NCBI GenBank assembly: GCA_025355245.1
Contig: JANXZZ010000023.1
Location: 1-48,984, forward strand
From: Pseudomonadota bacterium
GTDB taxonomy: Bacteria > Pseudomonadota > Gammaproteobacteria > Steroidobacterales > Steroidobacteraceae
Reading direction: 5' to 3'
DNA length: 48,984 nucleotides
The notes beneath the pieces are model-generated. The model was not told where the DNA came from. It searched no databases and saw only the letters and a list, made by a program, of their open reading frames with translations. Shown piece by piece: positions 8,373 to 16,655 of the stretch; positions within the stretch are counted from its first letter, which is position 1; the number at the start of each line of letters is the position of its first letter. The position numbers and the translations under genes are program-made.

Positions 8373-9686
8373 CTACTTCACCGCGGTGCCAAGCAGCTCT
8401 TGCGTGCGCTCGATGATCAGTCCCTCTGCGCATCCCGGTGCGAACAGCGACTTCCGTACTTCAAAAGTCTTGCCGCGTGCGTAGCTCGCATCGTCCGGAA
8501 GGTACCCCGCGTAGCCATTGGTCAGCGTCAGCAGCAAGGGGCTGCGCGCGTCAAGTCGCTCGCGCAAGTGGCGGTCGATGAGCGTGCCGACTTCAGCGGA
8601 AATTCCGACGAGATCCACTGGGCCGATGCCGAGGTACGGGATTCGCAGGGGTCGCATCAGGCCAGGGTTAGCCTTGTCCGGACAGGAAACGACCGCTTGC
8701 GCTGCGCGGACTGGGGCGGACACGGGCTGCGGCGGCAACCGATCCGTTACTCGGATGACTTCCAGCGCGAGCGCCTGCCCCAGCCGCTGCGTGACGGTGA
8801 AGCCCGCTGCCTGCATGTCCGAGGTCACGACGCGGCCGTCGCTTTGCGGTTCCGCGTGGAACGACATCAGGATCGGATTCTGGTCGCCGGCCGCTCCACT
8901 CGTCCAGAACGTCTCGGTCCGGTGGGCGCCGTAGTGTTCATTGACGAAGCGGTCGACCACACCCGGTATGTCGGCGCTGACCAGCGCGGCGTGCTCGGCG
9001 GCGGTCTCCGAGCTGTAGAGGGACACGGCGTGCACCGCATAGTTTGCGATGATCGCAAGCGGACTCCCGTCGGCACGGAAGAAACCGGCCACCCGCACGC
9101 TCTTGTCCGAGGCACCCTCCGGATCCTGGCCGAGAATGAAACCGGTCGCGCTCGACTCGTCACGATTCATGTGGATGTAGGCGAGGCCGCTGCCAGTGCC
9201 GACCCGGACAGCCTCGAGTCGGTGTTGCGCCTGATCGATGGCTGCCAACATCCCGGCCAGGACCAGCGCGTCGTATCCATTGCCCATGCCCCACGGAACG
9301 GTGTGCGTGTGGGTCGCCGCAAGCAGAATACGGGCCCTCGGCACCTTGAAGCGCTCCGAAATGGCGCTGACGGCGTGCTCGTAGAATTCTTCCGGCAGGA
9401 TAATTACGTCGACGACGACCAGGATCGCCTTCGCTCCGGCGCTGTCGAGGACCAAGGCGCGGGCGTAAAGCGAGTCGTGAACCGCAACGAGCGGTGCGTC
9501 GTTGCCATTTCGAATCGGAAACTGCGACGGCGCCGGATCGATGCCCGCCATGCCGGTTCCGGCCTCGAGGCTCGCCGGACTGATCGAAGCGCTGACGCCG
9601 ACCGCGGTCGCCTGCGGCGGGCCTGCGTACAGGGCGAGCGCGGCGAGAAGTGCGGCGACGCCAGGCAGGCACCGCTCGCGAGTCAT
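8373..9686 (-). CDS. Secreted neutral/alkaline ceramidase-like hydrolase
   Basis: This 437-residue protein (from the ATG at 9686) resembles the N-terminal catalytic domain of neutral/alkaline non-lysosomal ceramidases and related proteins. An N-terminal hydrophobic signal (VAALLAALALYAGPPQATA) precedes the mature part. Metal-ligand style blocks are visible: LLAATHTHTVP, IIANYAVHAVSL and SADIPGVVDRFV, plus a glycine-rich SGAAGDQNPI. Bacterial ceramidases are larger (about 640 residues), so this belongs to a shorter relative whose substrate is unknown. A TTG at 9713 is an alternative start, but the ATG gives a cleaner signal peptide. It begins one base after the stop of the GH1 remnant, suggesting a former operon. 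Confidence 0.75.
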   Translation of the reverse strand: MTRERCLPGVAALLAALALYAGPPQATAVGVSASISPASLEAGTGMAGIDPAPSQFPIRNGNDAPLVAVHDSLYARALVLDSAGAKAILVVVDVIILPEEFYEHAVSAISERFKVPRARILLAATHTHTVPWGMGNGYDALVLAGMLAAIDQAQHRLEAVRVGTGSGLAYIHMNRDESSATGFILGQDPEGASDKSVRVAGFFRADGSPLAIIANYAVHAVSLYSSETAAEHAALVSADIPGVVDRFVNEHYGAHRTETFWTSGAAGDQNPILMSFHAEPQSDGRVVTSDMQAAGFTVTQRLGQALALEVIRVTDRLPPQPVSAPVRAAQAVVSCPDKANPGLMRPLRIPYLGIGPVDLVGISAEVGTLIDRHLRERLDARSPLLLTLTNGYAGYLPDDASYARGKTFEVRKSLFAPGCAEGLIIERTQELLGTAVK

Positions 9687-9687
9687 C

Positions 9688-9969
9688 TCACGCGACCCGA
9701 TTGTCGCGCGCAACCTTGGCGTACCAGAACCCCGAATCCTTGACCGTCCGCTTCTGGCGGTCGGCGAAGTCGACGTACGTGAGTCCGAAGCGCTGGCTGT
9801 AGCCCGAAGCCCATTCGAAGTTGTCGAGAAGACTCCAGCAGTGGTACGCGCGCACCGGCACGCCGTCCCTAATTGCGCGTGACAGCACTAGCAGATGCGC
9901 ACGCAGGGCAGGTGCGTCGGCTTGGGCCCGCGCGCGTCGACCGGTATCGGCACCGGCGGTCTCAGTCAA
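9688..9969 (-). pseudogene. C-terminal remnant of GH1 beta-glucosidase
   Basis: The frame contains [18 protein letters not shown], then [13 protein letters not shown], then RFGLTYVDF and [13 protein letters not shown]. This is the last part of glycoside hydrolase family 1, where W(S/T)LxDNFEW lines the glucose subsite and RxxKxS closes the enzyme. The acid/base (NEP) and nucleophile (TENG) regions are absent, so the protein cannot be active. The stop at 9688-9690 is the natural one. The first 20 codons are unrelated. It is another lost sugar-catabolic gene in this region. Confidence 0.8.
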
Positions 9970-10791
9970 TCAGGGGGCCGCTGGCGGCTCGGCGTCAGTG
10001 GGCACGCCGGCGAGATGACGAAAGAGTGCGACAACGCGGTTCACGTACGACTTTTCGTGGCCCGCGACGAGCCAGCTACCGTCCGTAATCTTCGTCAATG
10101 CGTAGTACGACCAAGTATCGGGGGAGCGCTGGTTGAGGAAATACACCGTGCGCAGCGCGCCGGGCTTGAACAGCGTCAGCGCCCACCACCGGACGGCGGT
10201 CACGTTCTCCGTTTCGAGGACGATGCGATCGACGCGGCTCTCGCGTACGCGCATTCGGTAGACGACGTCGCTCGCGCTTCGGTTGTCTCTCTGGGACATG
10301 TAGAAGTTCTGCCCGCCCGCGAGTTCGGCCGCGGTAAAATCAGCGCGCGGCTGACCGGCAACTTCGCCTGTCAACGGCGTCGCGGCCGTGACGAGCGGCA
10401 GCCACGCCTGATCCGTGGTCGACCAGTACCGCAACAGCAACAAGCTCGAGACCGAACCAAATCGCGACAGCAGCGCCAGGTGGCCGCCGGCCGCGCGGAA
10501 TGTGCCCGCAACGGCCACGAGCGTTCGATAGTTCAGGTCCGTCCACCCGGTACAGGCTCCGAGCGCCGGGGCTTCCGTCAGGCGTCCGTTGGTCCAGGTG
10601 CGCACATTCGGCGGCGCACCGGCATCGCTGTATCGCGGCTCCGGCACCGCGCCCGAGCACGGCACTATTACAGCTGGCGCTTCGCCGCTTTCGCCGGAAG
10701 CCCCGATGAATGCGAAACAGAGCAGCACCAGCGCAAAGCGACGACCTGCACGCGAACGGCCGCTGGAACGGTTGTCAGTCGTCGGATCCAT
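9970..10791 (-). CDS. Conserved secreted protein of unknown function
   Basis: From the ATG at 10791 this is a 273-residue protein with a signal peptide (ALVLLCFAFIGASG) and a mature part rich in beta-prone segments. Recognisable stretches are CTGWTDLNYRTLVAVAG near the start of the mature region and VRWWALTLFKPGALRTVYFL near the middle. The C-terminus NRVVALFRHLAGVPTDAEPP looks like a conserved amphipathic helix. I recall proteins with this kind of ending annotated only as domain of unknown function (possibly DUF6675), but I cannot confirm it. The open frame extends 89 codons further upstream, but that part has chance composition and no signal sequence. It follows the DUF998-like gene on the same strand after 166 bases. 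Confidence 0.7.
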   Translation of the reverse strand: MDPTTDNRSSGRSRAGRRFALVLLCFAFIGASGESGEAPAVIVPCSGAVPEPRYSDAGAPPNVRTWTNGRLTEAPALGACTGWTDLNYRTLVAVAGTFRAAGGHLALLSRFGSVSSLLLLRYWSTTDQAWLPLVTAATPLTGEVAGQPRADFTAAELAGGQNFYMSQRDNRSASDVVYRMRVRESRVDRIVLETENVTAVRWWALTLFKPGALRTVYFLNQRSPDTWSYYALTKITDGSWLVAGHEKSYVNRVVALFRHLAGVPTDAEPPAAP

Positions 10792-10957
10792 AGCGCTGTA
10801 TAGCACGCTGTCGAGGGGCGTTCCGTAGGCGCCGGCCGAGAGTTCGCACGGGCCTTGGCTGTGCTTCGTGCCGGGCACGAAGTGGCCCTCGGACCCGCTC
10901 GTTATGCATGGGGCGCATCGACGAAGCGCAGCTCCGCTAAGCGTCGTCACTCGGCGG

Positions 10958-11737
10958 TCAGCGGCCTTCCGACTCTGCGAATACCGTGCGCCTCGGGAAT
11001 ACGAGGACCGCCATATAAGCTGACAGGACACCGCAGGTGACCCATTCCCAGAACGCAAAACTCAACAACAGGGAGACTCCGCGGGCACGCCAGGAGAGGT
11101 TTACCCACGGCAGGTCCGGCCGCGCCAGGAAGACGTACGCCAGCGCGACGGCCGCCAGAACGACCGGCGATACGACGGCGCACGCGAGCACGGGCCCCCA
11201 GAACCGTCCGCCCCGGCTGGATCGGCGAATACGGCGAAGAATGCCATTCTGGAACGTCCCGACAACTCCGTAGCACAGACCGGTGAAGGCCAGTATGGCG
11301 AGGATCTCGTGTGCCTTCGGAAGCGGAACGAGCCGGTCGGGCAGCGCCGCGGCGATCGCCGTGCAGATGTATCCCAACTGAAATGCGCGGAATCCGCGGG
11401 GCCGCTCCGCCGCGCCCAAGAGGCGAGATTGCTGCATCGACAGCGTCGCCCACAGGAACCCGAGGATGCCGCAAGACACGATCCCCGCCGATGACCACAG
11501 GTGGCCGGCCGGGTTTCGGTCGGTCGCGAGCAGACTCGATACGGTCATGTATCGCCAGTCGTACTCGGAGGGGTACCGTCTCGCCGCCATCACAACGCCG
11601 CCCCAGAAGGCGAATATCCCCACGAGTCCCGTCGTGGCAACCACCCAGTGCGTGACCGTGGCGCCCCGGCGTTCGAGCCCCGCGCGGGCCGGCCGGTCCG
11701 GGGCAGCTCGCGTTCGAACCGGACGTGGCGCGGACAT
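10958..11737 (-). CDS. DUF998-like integral membrane protein
   Basis: This is a predicted polytopic inner-membrane protein of about 259 residues, from the ATG at 11737. Hydrophobic segments include HWVVATTGLVGIFAFWGGVV, SSAGIVSCGILGFLWATL, FQLGYICTAIAAALPD, ILAILAFTGLCYGVVGTF, GPVLACAVVSPVVLAAVALA and LLLSFAFWEWVTCGVLSAYM, making about six helices. The motif WRYMTVSSL after the first helix, in the periplasmic loop, fits DUF998 proteins, whose function is unknown. The open frame extends 28 codons upstream with arginine-rich chance-like sequence. It is probably co-transcribed with the secreted unknown protein downstream. Confidence 0.7.
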   Translation of the reverse strand: MSAPRPVRTRAAPDRPARAGLERRGATVTHWVVATTGLVGIFAFWGGVVMAARRYPSEYDWRYMTVSSLLATDRNPAGHLWSSAGIVSCGILGFLWATLSMQQSRLLGAAERPRGFRAFQLGYICTAIAAALPDRLVPLPKAHEILAILAFTGLCYGVVGTFQNGILRRIRRSSRGGRFWGPVLACAVVSPVVLAAVALAYVFLARPDLPWVNLSWRARGVSLLLSFAFWEWVTCGVLSAYMAVLVFPRRTVFAESEGR

Positions 11738-12386
11738 CTTTATCGACCGCACACCGACTCCTCGTGGTCTGTTCACGCTAGCGTTGCGAGCCATGGCTGA
11801 CGCCGCAGCCAGCCCGCGCAATGACCGGTGCCGCGTGGGCTCGAGCGCGTGGCAACCACAAGCGGTGCGTCGATCGGCGTCCCGTACAGTCGATGACCGG
11901 CGACGCTCGAAGCGCTGCGCGCCCCACGGGGCCTATTCCCGAGAAACATCGAACGGCTCGATCCGAAGGATCTGGCGACTCCCGTCATTGCTCGCAATCG
12001 CAGCGATCGCCACCACCGTGCCGAGCGCCAGCGCAAAGCTTCAGGCGGCAATCATTGTGGCGTAGTTTGGCACGGGAGGCATCCGCCTTTTAGGGACGCT
12101 TCCTCAGACCGTGTCGGTTGTGCCAGCACGGCGGGAAGTGGCGGCGGTGAGCGAAACTCAGAGTCTGTAGCTGCGCTGCACAATCCGCGAGAGCGTGCTC
12201 CTGAGAACCGACCGTGTCTTCGCGGGCGATCCGGGAACCGTATATGCGTGGGCCGGCAACGTGTGATCCCCAGGGGCAGCCACCGACGTCGTGCTAAAAA
12301 GGGAGCGCTGGCCGAAAATCGAACGTGTGGCCAGCAATCGCCCGCGCTTCGTTTCGTGACGGTCGCCGATCAACGAGGTTTCAACC
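11738..12386. other. Intergenic region between divergent genes
   Basis: This is about 650 bases between the DUF998-like gene and the VIT transporter. I found no frame with recognisable protein motifs. A hydrophobic stretch on the minus strand (ALALGTVVAIAAIASN, near 12000-12040) ends at a stop after about 20 more codons and may be a relic. The 3' end must contain the promoter of the VIT gene, but I see no convincing sigma-70 boxes. A GAGG about ten bases before 12387 serves as its ribosome-binding site. Confidence 0.4.
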
Positions 12387-13082
12387 ATGCCCGCAGACGC
12401 CAAGGGAACCAACCGGATCGCGCGGGCGGGTTGGCTTCGCGCGGCGGTGCTAGGTGCGAATGACGGCATCCTCTCGACATCGAGCCTCGTGCTCGGTGTC
12501 GCTGCCGCGCATGCAACGTCTGGCAGCATCGTGGTCGCTGGAATGGCCGGCCTGGTCGCAGGATCGATGTCGATGGCTGCCGGCGAGTACGTGTCGGTGC
12601 AGTCCCAAGCCGACAGCGAGCAGGCCGAGCTCGAGCGGGAGCGAGCCGAACTGCAGGTGGACGATAAAGGCGAGCACCAGGAGCTGGCTGCAATTTACGT
12701 GGCTCGCGGCCTCAACCCGTCGCTCGCCAAGCAGGTCGCCGAGCAGCTGATGGCACACGACGCCCTGGGCGCACATGCTCGGGACGAACTCGGTATTTCC
12801 GAAGCGCTGCGTGCGCGCCCGATTCAGGCTGCACTGGCTTCCGCCGGCAGCTTCGCCGTCGGCGCAGCAATGTCACTCGGGGTCACGGCTTTGGCTCCCA
12901 CGACGGTCGTGATCCCGCTGGTGGCGGGCACCGCATTGGTGTTTCTGGCGCTGCTCGGGGGAGTCGCTGCTCGCGCGGGCGGCGCGAGCGTGGTAACCGG
13001 CGCGACGCGCGTGACGCTTTGGGGTGCGCTGGCCATGGCACTGACCACCGCCGTCGGTACGCTGTTCGGAACGGCGCCATGA
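12387..13082 (+). CDS. VIT1/CCC1-family iron/manganese transporter
   Basis: This is a 231-residue member of the vacuolar iron transporter family; bacterial members export Fe(II)/Mn(II) or sequester them. The characteristic first helix carries LGANDGILSTSSLVLG, followed by GLVAGSMSMAAGEYVSVQSQ, an acidic cytoplasmic domain (EQAELERERAELQ...) and the HDALGAHARDELGI segment. Three more C-terminal helices follow. These are the five-helix topology and metal-binding insertion of the family. GAGG at about -12 supports the start. It stands alone and points away from the DUF998-like gene. An iron/manganese role fits the iron-related content of the window (two TonB receptors, Cyc2-like proteins), but no link is proven. 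Confidence 0.92.
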   Translation: MPADAKGTNRIARAGWLRAAVLGANDGILSTSSLVLGVAAAHATSGSIVVAGMAGLVAGSMSMAAGEYVSVQSQADSEQAELERERAELQVDDKGEHQELAAIYVARGLNPSLAKQVAEQLMAHDALGAHARDELGISEALRARPIQAALASAGSFAVGAAMSLGVTALAPTTVVIPLVAGTALVFLALLGGVAARAGGASVVTGATRVTLWGALAMALTTAVGTLFGTAP

Positions 13083-13141
13083 AGCACCCGTCGAGGTCTG
13101 GAAAATGCACCCTCGTTGAGCGTGTTCGTTGCTGTCTACGT

Positions 13142-13849
13142 CTACGCGACTGCGCCGCTGCCTGAGGACGGGCGGGCGGTGGCCGACGGCCACAGCGGGC
13201 GGGACACCGTCACGACACCGCCGCCGCCTGCCGCGATGCGCGCGCGGAAACCCACGCGGCGAGCCACCGCCAGCATCGCCGTGTTGGCGGCGAGGATCTC
13301 GCCGTCGATGTGCCGGTAGCGCAGGGCCCTCGCCCGCGTGACAAGCGCCCTCAGCAGCGCGATGCCGACACCACGACGTTGCCAGGCGTCGACAATTGTC
13401 AGCGCAAATTCGCAGTTCCCGCGACGCCGCGTGGCGACCACCCGGCCACCGCCGACGATTTCCGTTCCGCTCGCGTGACGGACGTACGCCAGCAACACGG
13501 CACAGCGAGGGTTGCGCGCTTGACGCGCGATCATCGCGAGCACGTTTGGAGTGAGCGTGGGCACCGGCATCATAAACCGCAGATAGCGCGACCGTGCCGA
13601 CAGGCGGTTGAAGAACTCCGGGCCACGACGGAGGTCCGCCGGAACGAGCGATCGGATATTCACCCGTGCGCCGTCCGGCAAGCGCACGTGGGCGCTCCCC
13701 GGGCGGGGCGAGTTCCCGACCGGTGGTGAGTTCCGGTCGCGAATCGCACTTGCCACGCGGCGTCCTCCGTCGTTACCGAGTCGCCGTCCGCATGTCGCGG
13801 CGAGCGTGCCTACGGCGCTGCCGGCGGCTGCGTACAGTAGGAATACCAT
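13142..13849 (-). CDS. GNAT-family N-acetyltransferase
   Basis: This is a 235-residue protein, from the ATG at 13849, with a single GNAT domain. The acetyl-CoA binding signature is clear: WQRRGVGIALLRALVTRAR followed by GEILAANTAMLAVARRVGF. Upstream, EFFNRLSARSRYLRFM is like the start of the acetyltransferase domain in protein-lysine acetylases of the Pat type. The N-terminal 40 residues (MVFLLYAAAGSAVGTLAA) are hydrophobic and may anchor it or be a misread start; a start nearer to 13700 is possible. It overlaps the peroxiredoxin gene by 40 bases and is the last gene of the cytochrome operon. The substrate is unknown; post-translational control of metabolism is one option. Confidence 0.8.
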   Translation of the reverse strand: MVFLLYAAAGSAVGTLAATCGRRLGNDGGRRVASAIRDRNSPPVGNSPRPGSAHVRLPDGARVNIRSLVPADLRRGPEFFNRLSARSRYLRFMMPVPTLTPNVLAMIARQARNPRCAVLLAYVRHASGTEIVGGGRVVATRRRGNCEFALTIVDAWQRRGVGIALLRALVTRARALRYRHIDGEILAANTAMLAVARRVGFRARIAAGGGGVVTVSRPLWPSATARPSSGSGAVA

Positions 13850-14451
13850 TCGACGCACCCCTGGCCGGGGTCCTCGGCAGTCAGTCTTCCGCCCGGTTCG
13901 ACCGCGGGTGTCCAATCTCCGGCCTGCCAGCCTTCGGGAGTCGCGACGTGCGCCTTGTCGGCCGCCTGCAGCGCGCGCACGAGACGGAGCACCTCGGCGA
14001 CAGAGCGTCCGGCTTCGCAAGGGTAGCGATGCATCGCCCGCACGACCCCGCGGGGGTCGATGACGAACAGCGCCCGCTCCGTCTCAGATCCGCGCGCCGA
14101 TTCCATGTCGTAGGCGCGCGCAATTCGCAGCGACGGATCCTCCAGGATAGGGAAATCAACGCTGACGCCGAACTCCCGCTTCAGGCTGGCCCGCCAGGCA
14201 GCGTGCGTCCCCGCGGAATCAATCGACAGGCCCAGCAGGCGGCAGTCGAGCGCCCGAAAGTCGCTGGCAGTCTGCGCGAAGCGCGCCATTTCGCTGCTGC
14301 AGACGGGTGTAAAGTCGGCGGGATACGCAAAAAATACGAGCCAGTGACCGCGAAAGGTGTCGAGGCTGATGGGTCCGTGGGTGGAGGCGCCCGTGAAGGC
14401 AGGCGCGACCTCGCCGATCCGTGGCGGAGCGAGGACGGGGGGAAGTGCCAC
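13810..14451 (-). CDS. 1-Cys peroxiredoxin (Prx6/AhpC-TSA family)
   Basis: It is predicted to reduce peroxides with a thiol electron donor. From the GTG at 14451 it is 213 residues. RIGEVAPAFTG opens the thioredoxin fold. The active-site block is PADFTPVC with C51 as peroxidatic Cys and T48 in the standard position. LLGLSIDS and FPILEDPSLRIARAYDM follow as in Prx6-type proteins, and the C-terminal GW(Q)AGDW is also family-like. Two further Cys at the extreme C-terminus (GCVEWYSYC) are unusual and could resolve the sulfenate. The start is 23 bases after the cytochrome c4 stop, so it is in the same operon as the Cyc2-like and c4 genes, consistent with peroxide defence tied to electron transport. 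Confidence 0.88.
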   Translation of the reverse strand: MALPPVLAPPRIGEVAPAFTGASTHGPISLDTFRGHWLVFFAYPADFTPVCSSEMARFAQTASDFRALDCRLLGLSIDSAGTHAAWRASLKREFGVSVDFPILEDPSLRIARAYDMESARGSETERALFVIDPRGVVRAMHRYPCEAGRSVAEVLRLVRALQAADKAHVATPEGWQAGDWTPAVEPGGRLTAEDPGQGCVEWYSYCTQPPAAP

Positions 14452-14474
14452 CGTTGTTCCCGCGGCCCGACGAC

Positions 14475-15098
14475 CTAAGGCTGCGACTCGAGGAACTCGG
14501 CGACTGCCGACATCTCCTCCGTCTTGAGTCCTTGTGCCACGCCGTGCATGACCGCGACGTTGCGCATGTTGCTCTGGAACGAGTTCAATTGCTTCAGGAC
14601 GTATTGGGCGTGCTGCCCCGCCAGACGCGGAAAGTCTCCGATGCCGTGGGCATCGGGTCCGTGGCACGCCGCGCACGCGGGGACGCCGACCGCCGCCACT
14701 CCCTGCTCGTAAATAATCTTACCGCGCGCGGTCAGTGCGGAGTCGCCACCCCGCCCGCTGCCCGCCGTCTGGCCCGAGTAGTACTGCGCGAGGGCGTCCA
14801 TCGTGCTGTCCTCGAGGTTGCCGGCCACGCCCCACATGTAGCCGATCGCATCCGGGTCACCGCGGGTCTGGCCGCGGAATGCCTTGAGCTGTGCGACCAG
14901 GTAGTTGGCGTTTTGGCCCGCGAGGCGCGGGTACTTCGGCTGCTGGCTGATCCCACGCGGTCCGTGGCAGGTACCGCAGATGCCGACAGCGAGTCGAACC
15001 GCCGTGGCGTGCGCGACCGGATCGGTTTCGTCGGCGAGCGACGCACCGGTCATCAGAGTCAGCAGAAGCGTGGCCAGCGTCAGGTACTTGTTCATCAT
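14475..15098 (-). CDS. Dihaem cytochrome c4-type protein
   Basis: This is a periplasmic electron carrier of 207 residues. A signal peptide (MMNKYLTLATLLLTLMTGAS-LA) precedes two homologous cytochrome domains with haem-binding CGTCH (41-45) and CAACH (142-146). Each is followed by a PRLAGQ(N/H)A segment and by a distal Met ligand (GYMWG and VMHGVA), as in cytochrome c4. AGGGG before the start is a good ribosome-binding site. A second ATG follows directly, so the start may be 15095. It lies 26 bases after the Cyc2-like cytochrome-porin and before the peroxiredoxin, so all are probably one transcript. In the Acidithiobacillus rus pathway a c4-type dihaem cytochrome takes electrons downstream of Cyc2; a similar role here is inference. 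Confidence 0.93.
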   Translation of the reverse strand: MMNKYLTLATLLLTLMTGASLADETDPVAHATAVRLAVGICGTCHGPRGISQQPKYPRLAGQNANYLVAQLKAFRGQTRGDPDAIGYMWGVAGNLEDSTMDALAQYYSGQTAGSGRGGDSALTARGKIIYEQGVAAVGVPACAACHGPDAHGIGDFPRLAGQHAQYVLKQLNSFQSNMRNVAVMHGVAQGLKTEEMSAVAEFLESQP

Positions 15099-15124
15099 GA
15101 CATTAACCCCTGTTACCAAGCCGG

Positions 15125-16486
15125 TCAGTACGACAGCCAGACAAGCGCATAGATCGTGTTGTTGTCTTTCGCGTTTCGGCCGGCGCCGTCGTAGTTGGTT
15201 CCGAGGCCGCTGTACTTGCTGTAGTTGACGTACTGCAGCGACAGCTTGGTGTTGAGCCAAGGGAGGTAATTCAGCTCCGCGGTCAAGCCCTTGGTGTCGG
15301 GTAGCCCGCTCGTGTTGCCGAGAAACGTGGTGTCGTTGCTGCCGGTCGTGGAAAAGAAGCCCAGCGTGCCGCCGATCTTGCGCTGGTAGTAGTAGGTCCC
15401 GTTCGCGCGGACGGTCGTCAGGTCGTCGCTTAGATTGTCAGCCTTGCCGGCAGCGAAGGATGCGTTCAGCGTCTGCGCCTCATGGATTCGGGTCGCCTCA
15501 AAGCTGAAGAAGTGCTGGTCGGCGATGAACTGATACTGCACGTCCTCGGCGACGTCCTGGTACTTGTCGGCAGGTCCCGCAAGCGGCTGGCCGTAACCCG
15601 CTCCGAAATCCGGGAACACATTGAAGGTCGCGCCGTAGATACCGACCTCGATCGAGTGGCGACCGAGATTGTGCTCGTAAGCGAGACGCCAGTAGGGCGC
15701 GCCTCCCTTGAGGACGCCACCGGCGCTGGTGCTGTCGAGAGGTCCCGCCGTTCCCTGCTTCGCCGAGCGATAGACACCCAGTTCTCCGTATAGTGACTCG
15801 TTCCAGAATGCGTACGCCGTCAGTCCCGCGACGTCCTGGGCACGCCCGCCATCGATCTGTGCGCCGTAGGGCACGCCCGGTGCGGCGCCGGAAGCGGCAT
15901 AGGGGAAGCCGAACGCGGGAGTCGAGTTCCAGAGGTCCTGCACGGTCGGATTGTTGTTTAGCGACAGCCCGTAGACCAGACTCTGGTCGTTGGGCAGGAT
16001 CTTGAGGTCGGCGTAGCGGATGTCGGTGTTGTCGATGCCGATCGTGCCGCCGTCGTAGGAATAGGTAAGCTGCAGGAACGCGCCGACGTGCGGGGCGATC
16101 TTGCCAGCGTAGAAGAGACTCACCTGCTGCGGGAACGCGATCGTGCCGTTCTGCGAGCCACCGGCAACCGCGGAATCGGGCAACGGCTTCGCCAGCTGCG
16201 TGCCAGATACCTGCACCATCAGCGACAACGGCGGCAGGGCGGCTAGTTCCAGGATCTCGTCGCGTTGTGGGGTGACACCCTTCACTTGCTTCAGGTTGTC
16301 GATCACGTAGCCGCTGGCCTTGAACATCCGGCCAAAGTGCGTGAGTTCCGGCCACACCGTATGGCATGCCTCGCAGGCCATGCCTGTCTGCCTGGCAAAA
16401 CTGGGTACGGCTCGTGCGACCAGCGGTCCGCCCATGAGCGCAAGGCCGAGAAGCAGAGTTCCGAGCGTGCGTGCGACTGACGTCAT
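15125..16486 (-). CDS. Cyc2-like outer-membrane monohaem cytochrome-porin fusion (copy 1)
   Basis: From the ATG at 16486 the protein has 453 residues. GAGGAGG eight bases upstream decides this start over one 20 codons earlier. A signal peptide ends at VARA (about residue 26). The mature protein begins PSFARQTGMACEACHTVWP, giving one haem-c site at residues 38-42, followed by HFGRMFKASGY. The remaining 400 residues have alternating aromatic/polar strands and end in WLSY, an outer-membrane beta-barrel profile. One N-terminal CXXCH joined to a barrel is the architecture of Cyc2, the fused cytochrome-porin used for Fe(II) oxidation, and QTGxxCxxCH plus FGRxFK resembles it. The substrate is unproven. 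It heads an operon with cytochrome c4, peroxiredoxin and GNAT. A paralogue lies at 31327-32700. Confidence 0.82.
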   Translation of the reverse strand: MTSVARTLGTLLLGLALMGGPLVARAVPSFARQTGMACEACHTVWPELTHFGRMFKASGYVIDNLKQVKGVTPQRDEILELAALPPLSLMVQVSGTQLAKPLPDSAVAGGSQNGTIAFPQQVSLFYAGKIAPHVGAFLQLTYSYDGGTIGIDNTDIRYADLKILPNDQSLVYGLSLNNNPTVQDLWNSTPAFGFPYAASGAAPGVPYGAQIDGGRAQDVAGLTAYAFWNESLYGELGVYRSAKQGTAGPLDSTSAGGVLKGGAPYWRLAYEHNLGRHSIEVGIYGATFNVFPDFGAGYGQPLAGPADKYQDVAEDVQYQFIADQHFFSFEATRIHEAQTLNASFAAGKADNLSDDLTTVRANGTYYYQRKIGGTLGFFSTTGSNDTTFLGNTSGLPDTKGLTAELNYLPWLNTKLSLQYVNYSKYSGLGTNYDGAGRNAKDNNTIYALVWLSY

Positions 16487-16655
16487 GTTGCCCTCCTCGA
16501 TTGCCAGGTCGTGCGGCCGACCTTTCAACAAGCGTGGGCGCGTCACGCCGTCCTGTCAGTTCGGGAGACCACACACGAAGCTGCGGCAACTACGTACGCT
16601 TGCGCACAAAGCTGCCGGCCGCGGACCGCGCGAACGGAGTGCAACGAGCGGGCCG

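Noticed and set aside
7123-8433. A 436-codon minus-strand frame that could be read as one protein
   Set aside because: It strings together an out-of-frame part of gluconokinase, the front of GntP and the tail of gluconolactonase; these are separate genes.
7770-9743. A 657-codon open frame on the plus strand
   Set aside because: It runs opposite gluconokinase and the ceramidase-like gene, which have clear family motifs. Its sequence is Arg/Ala/Gly-rich with no motif.
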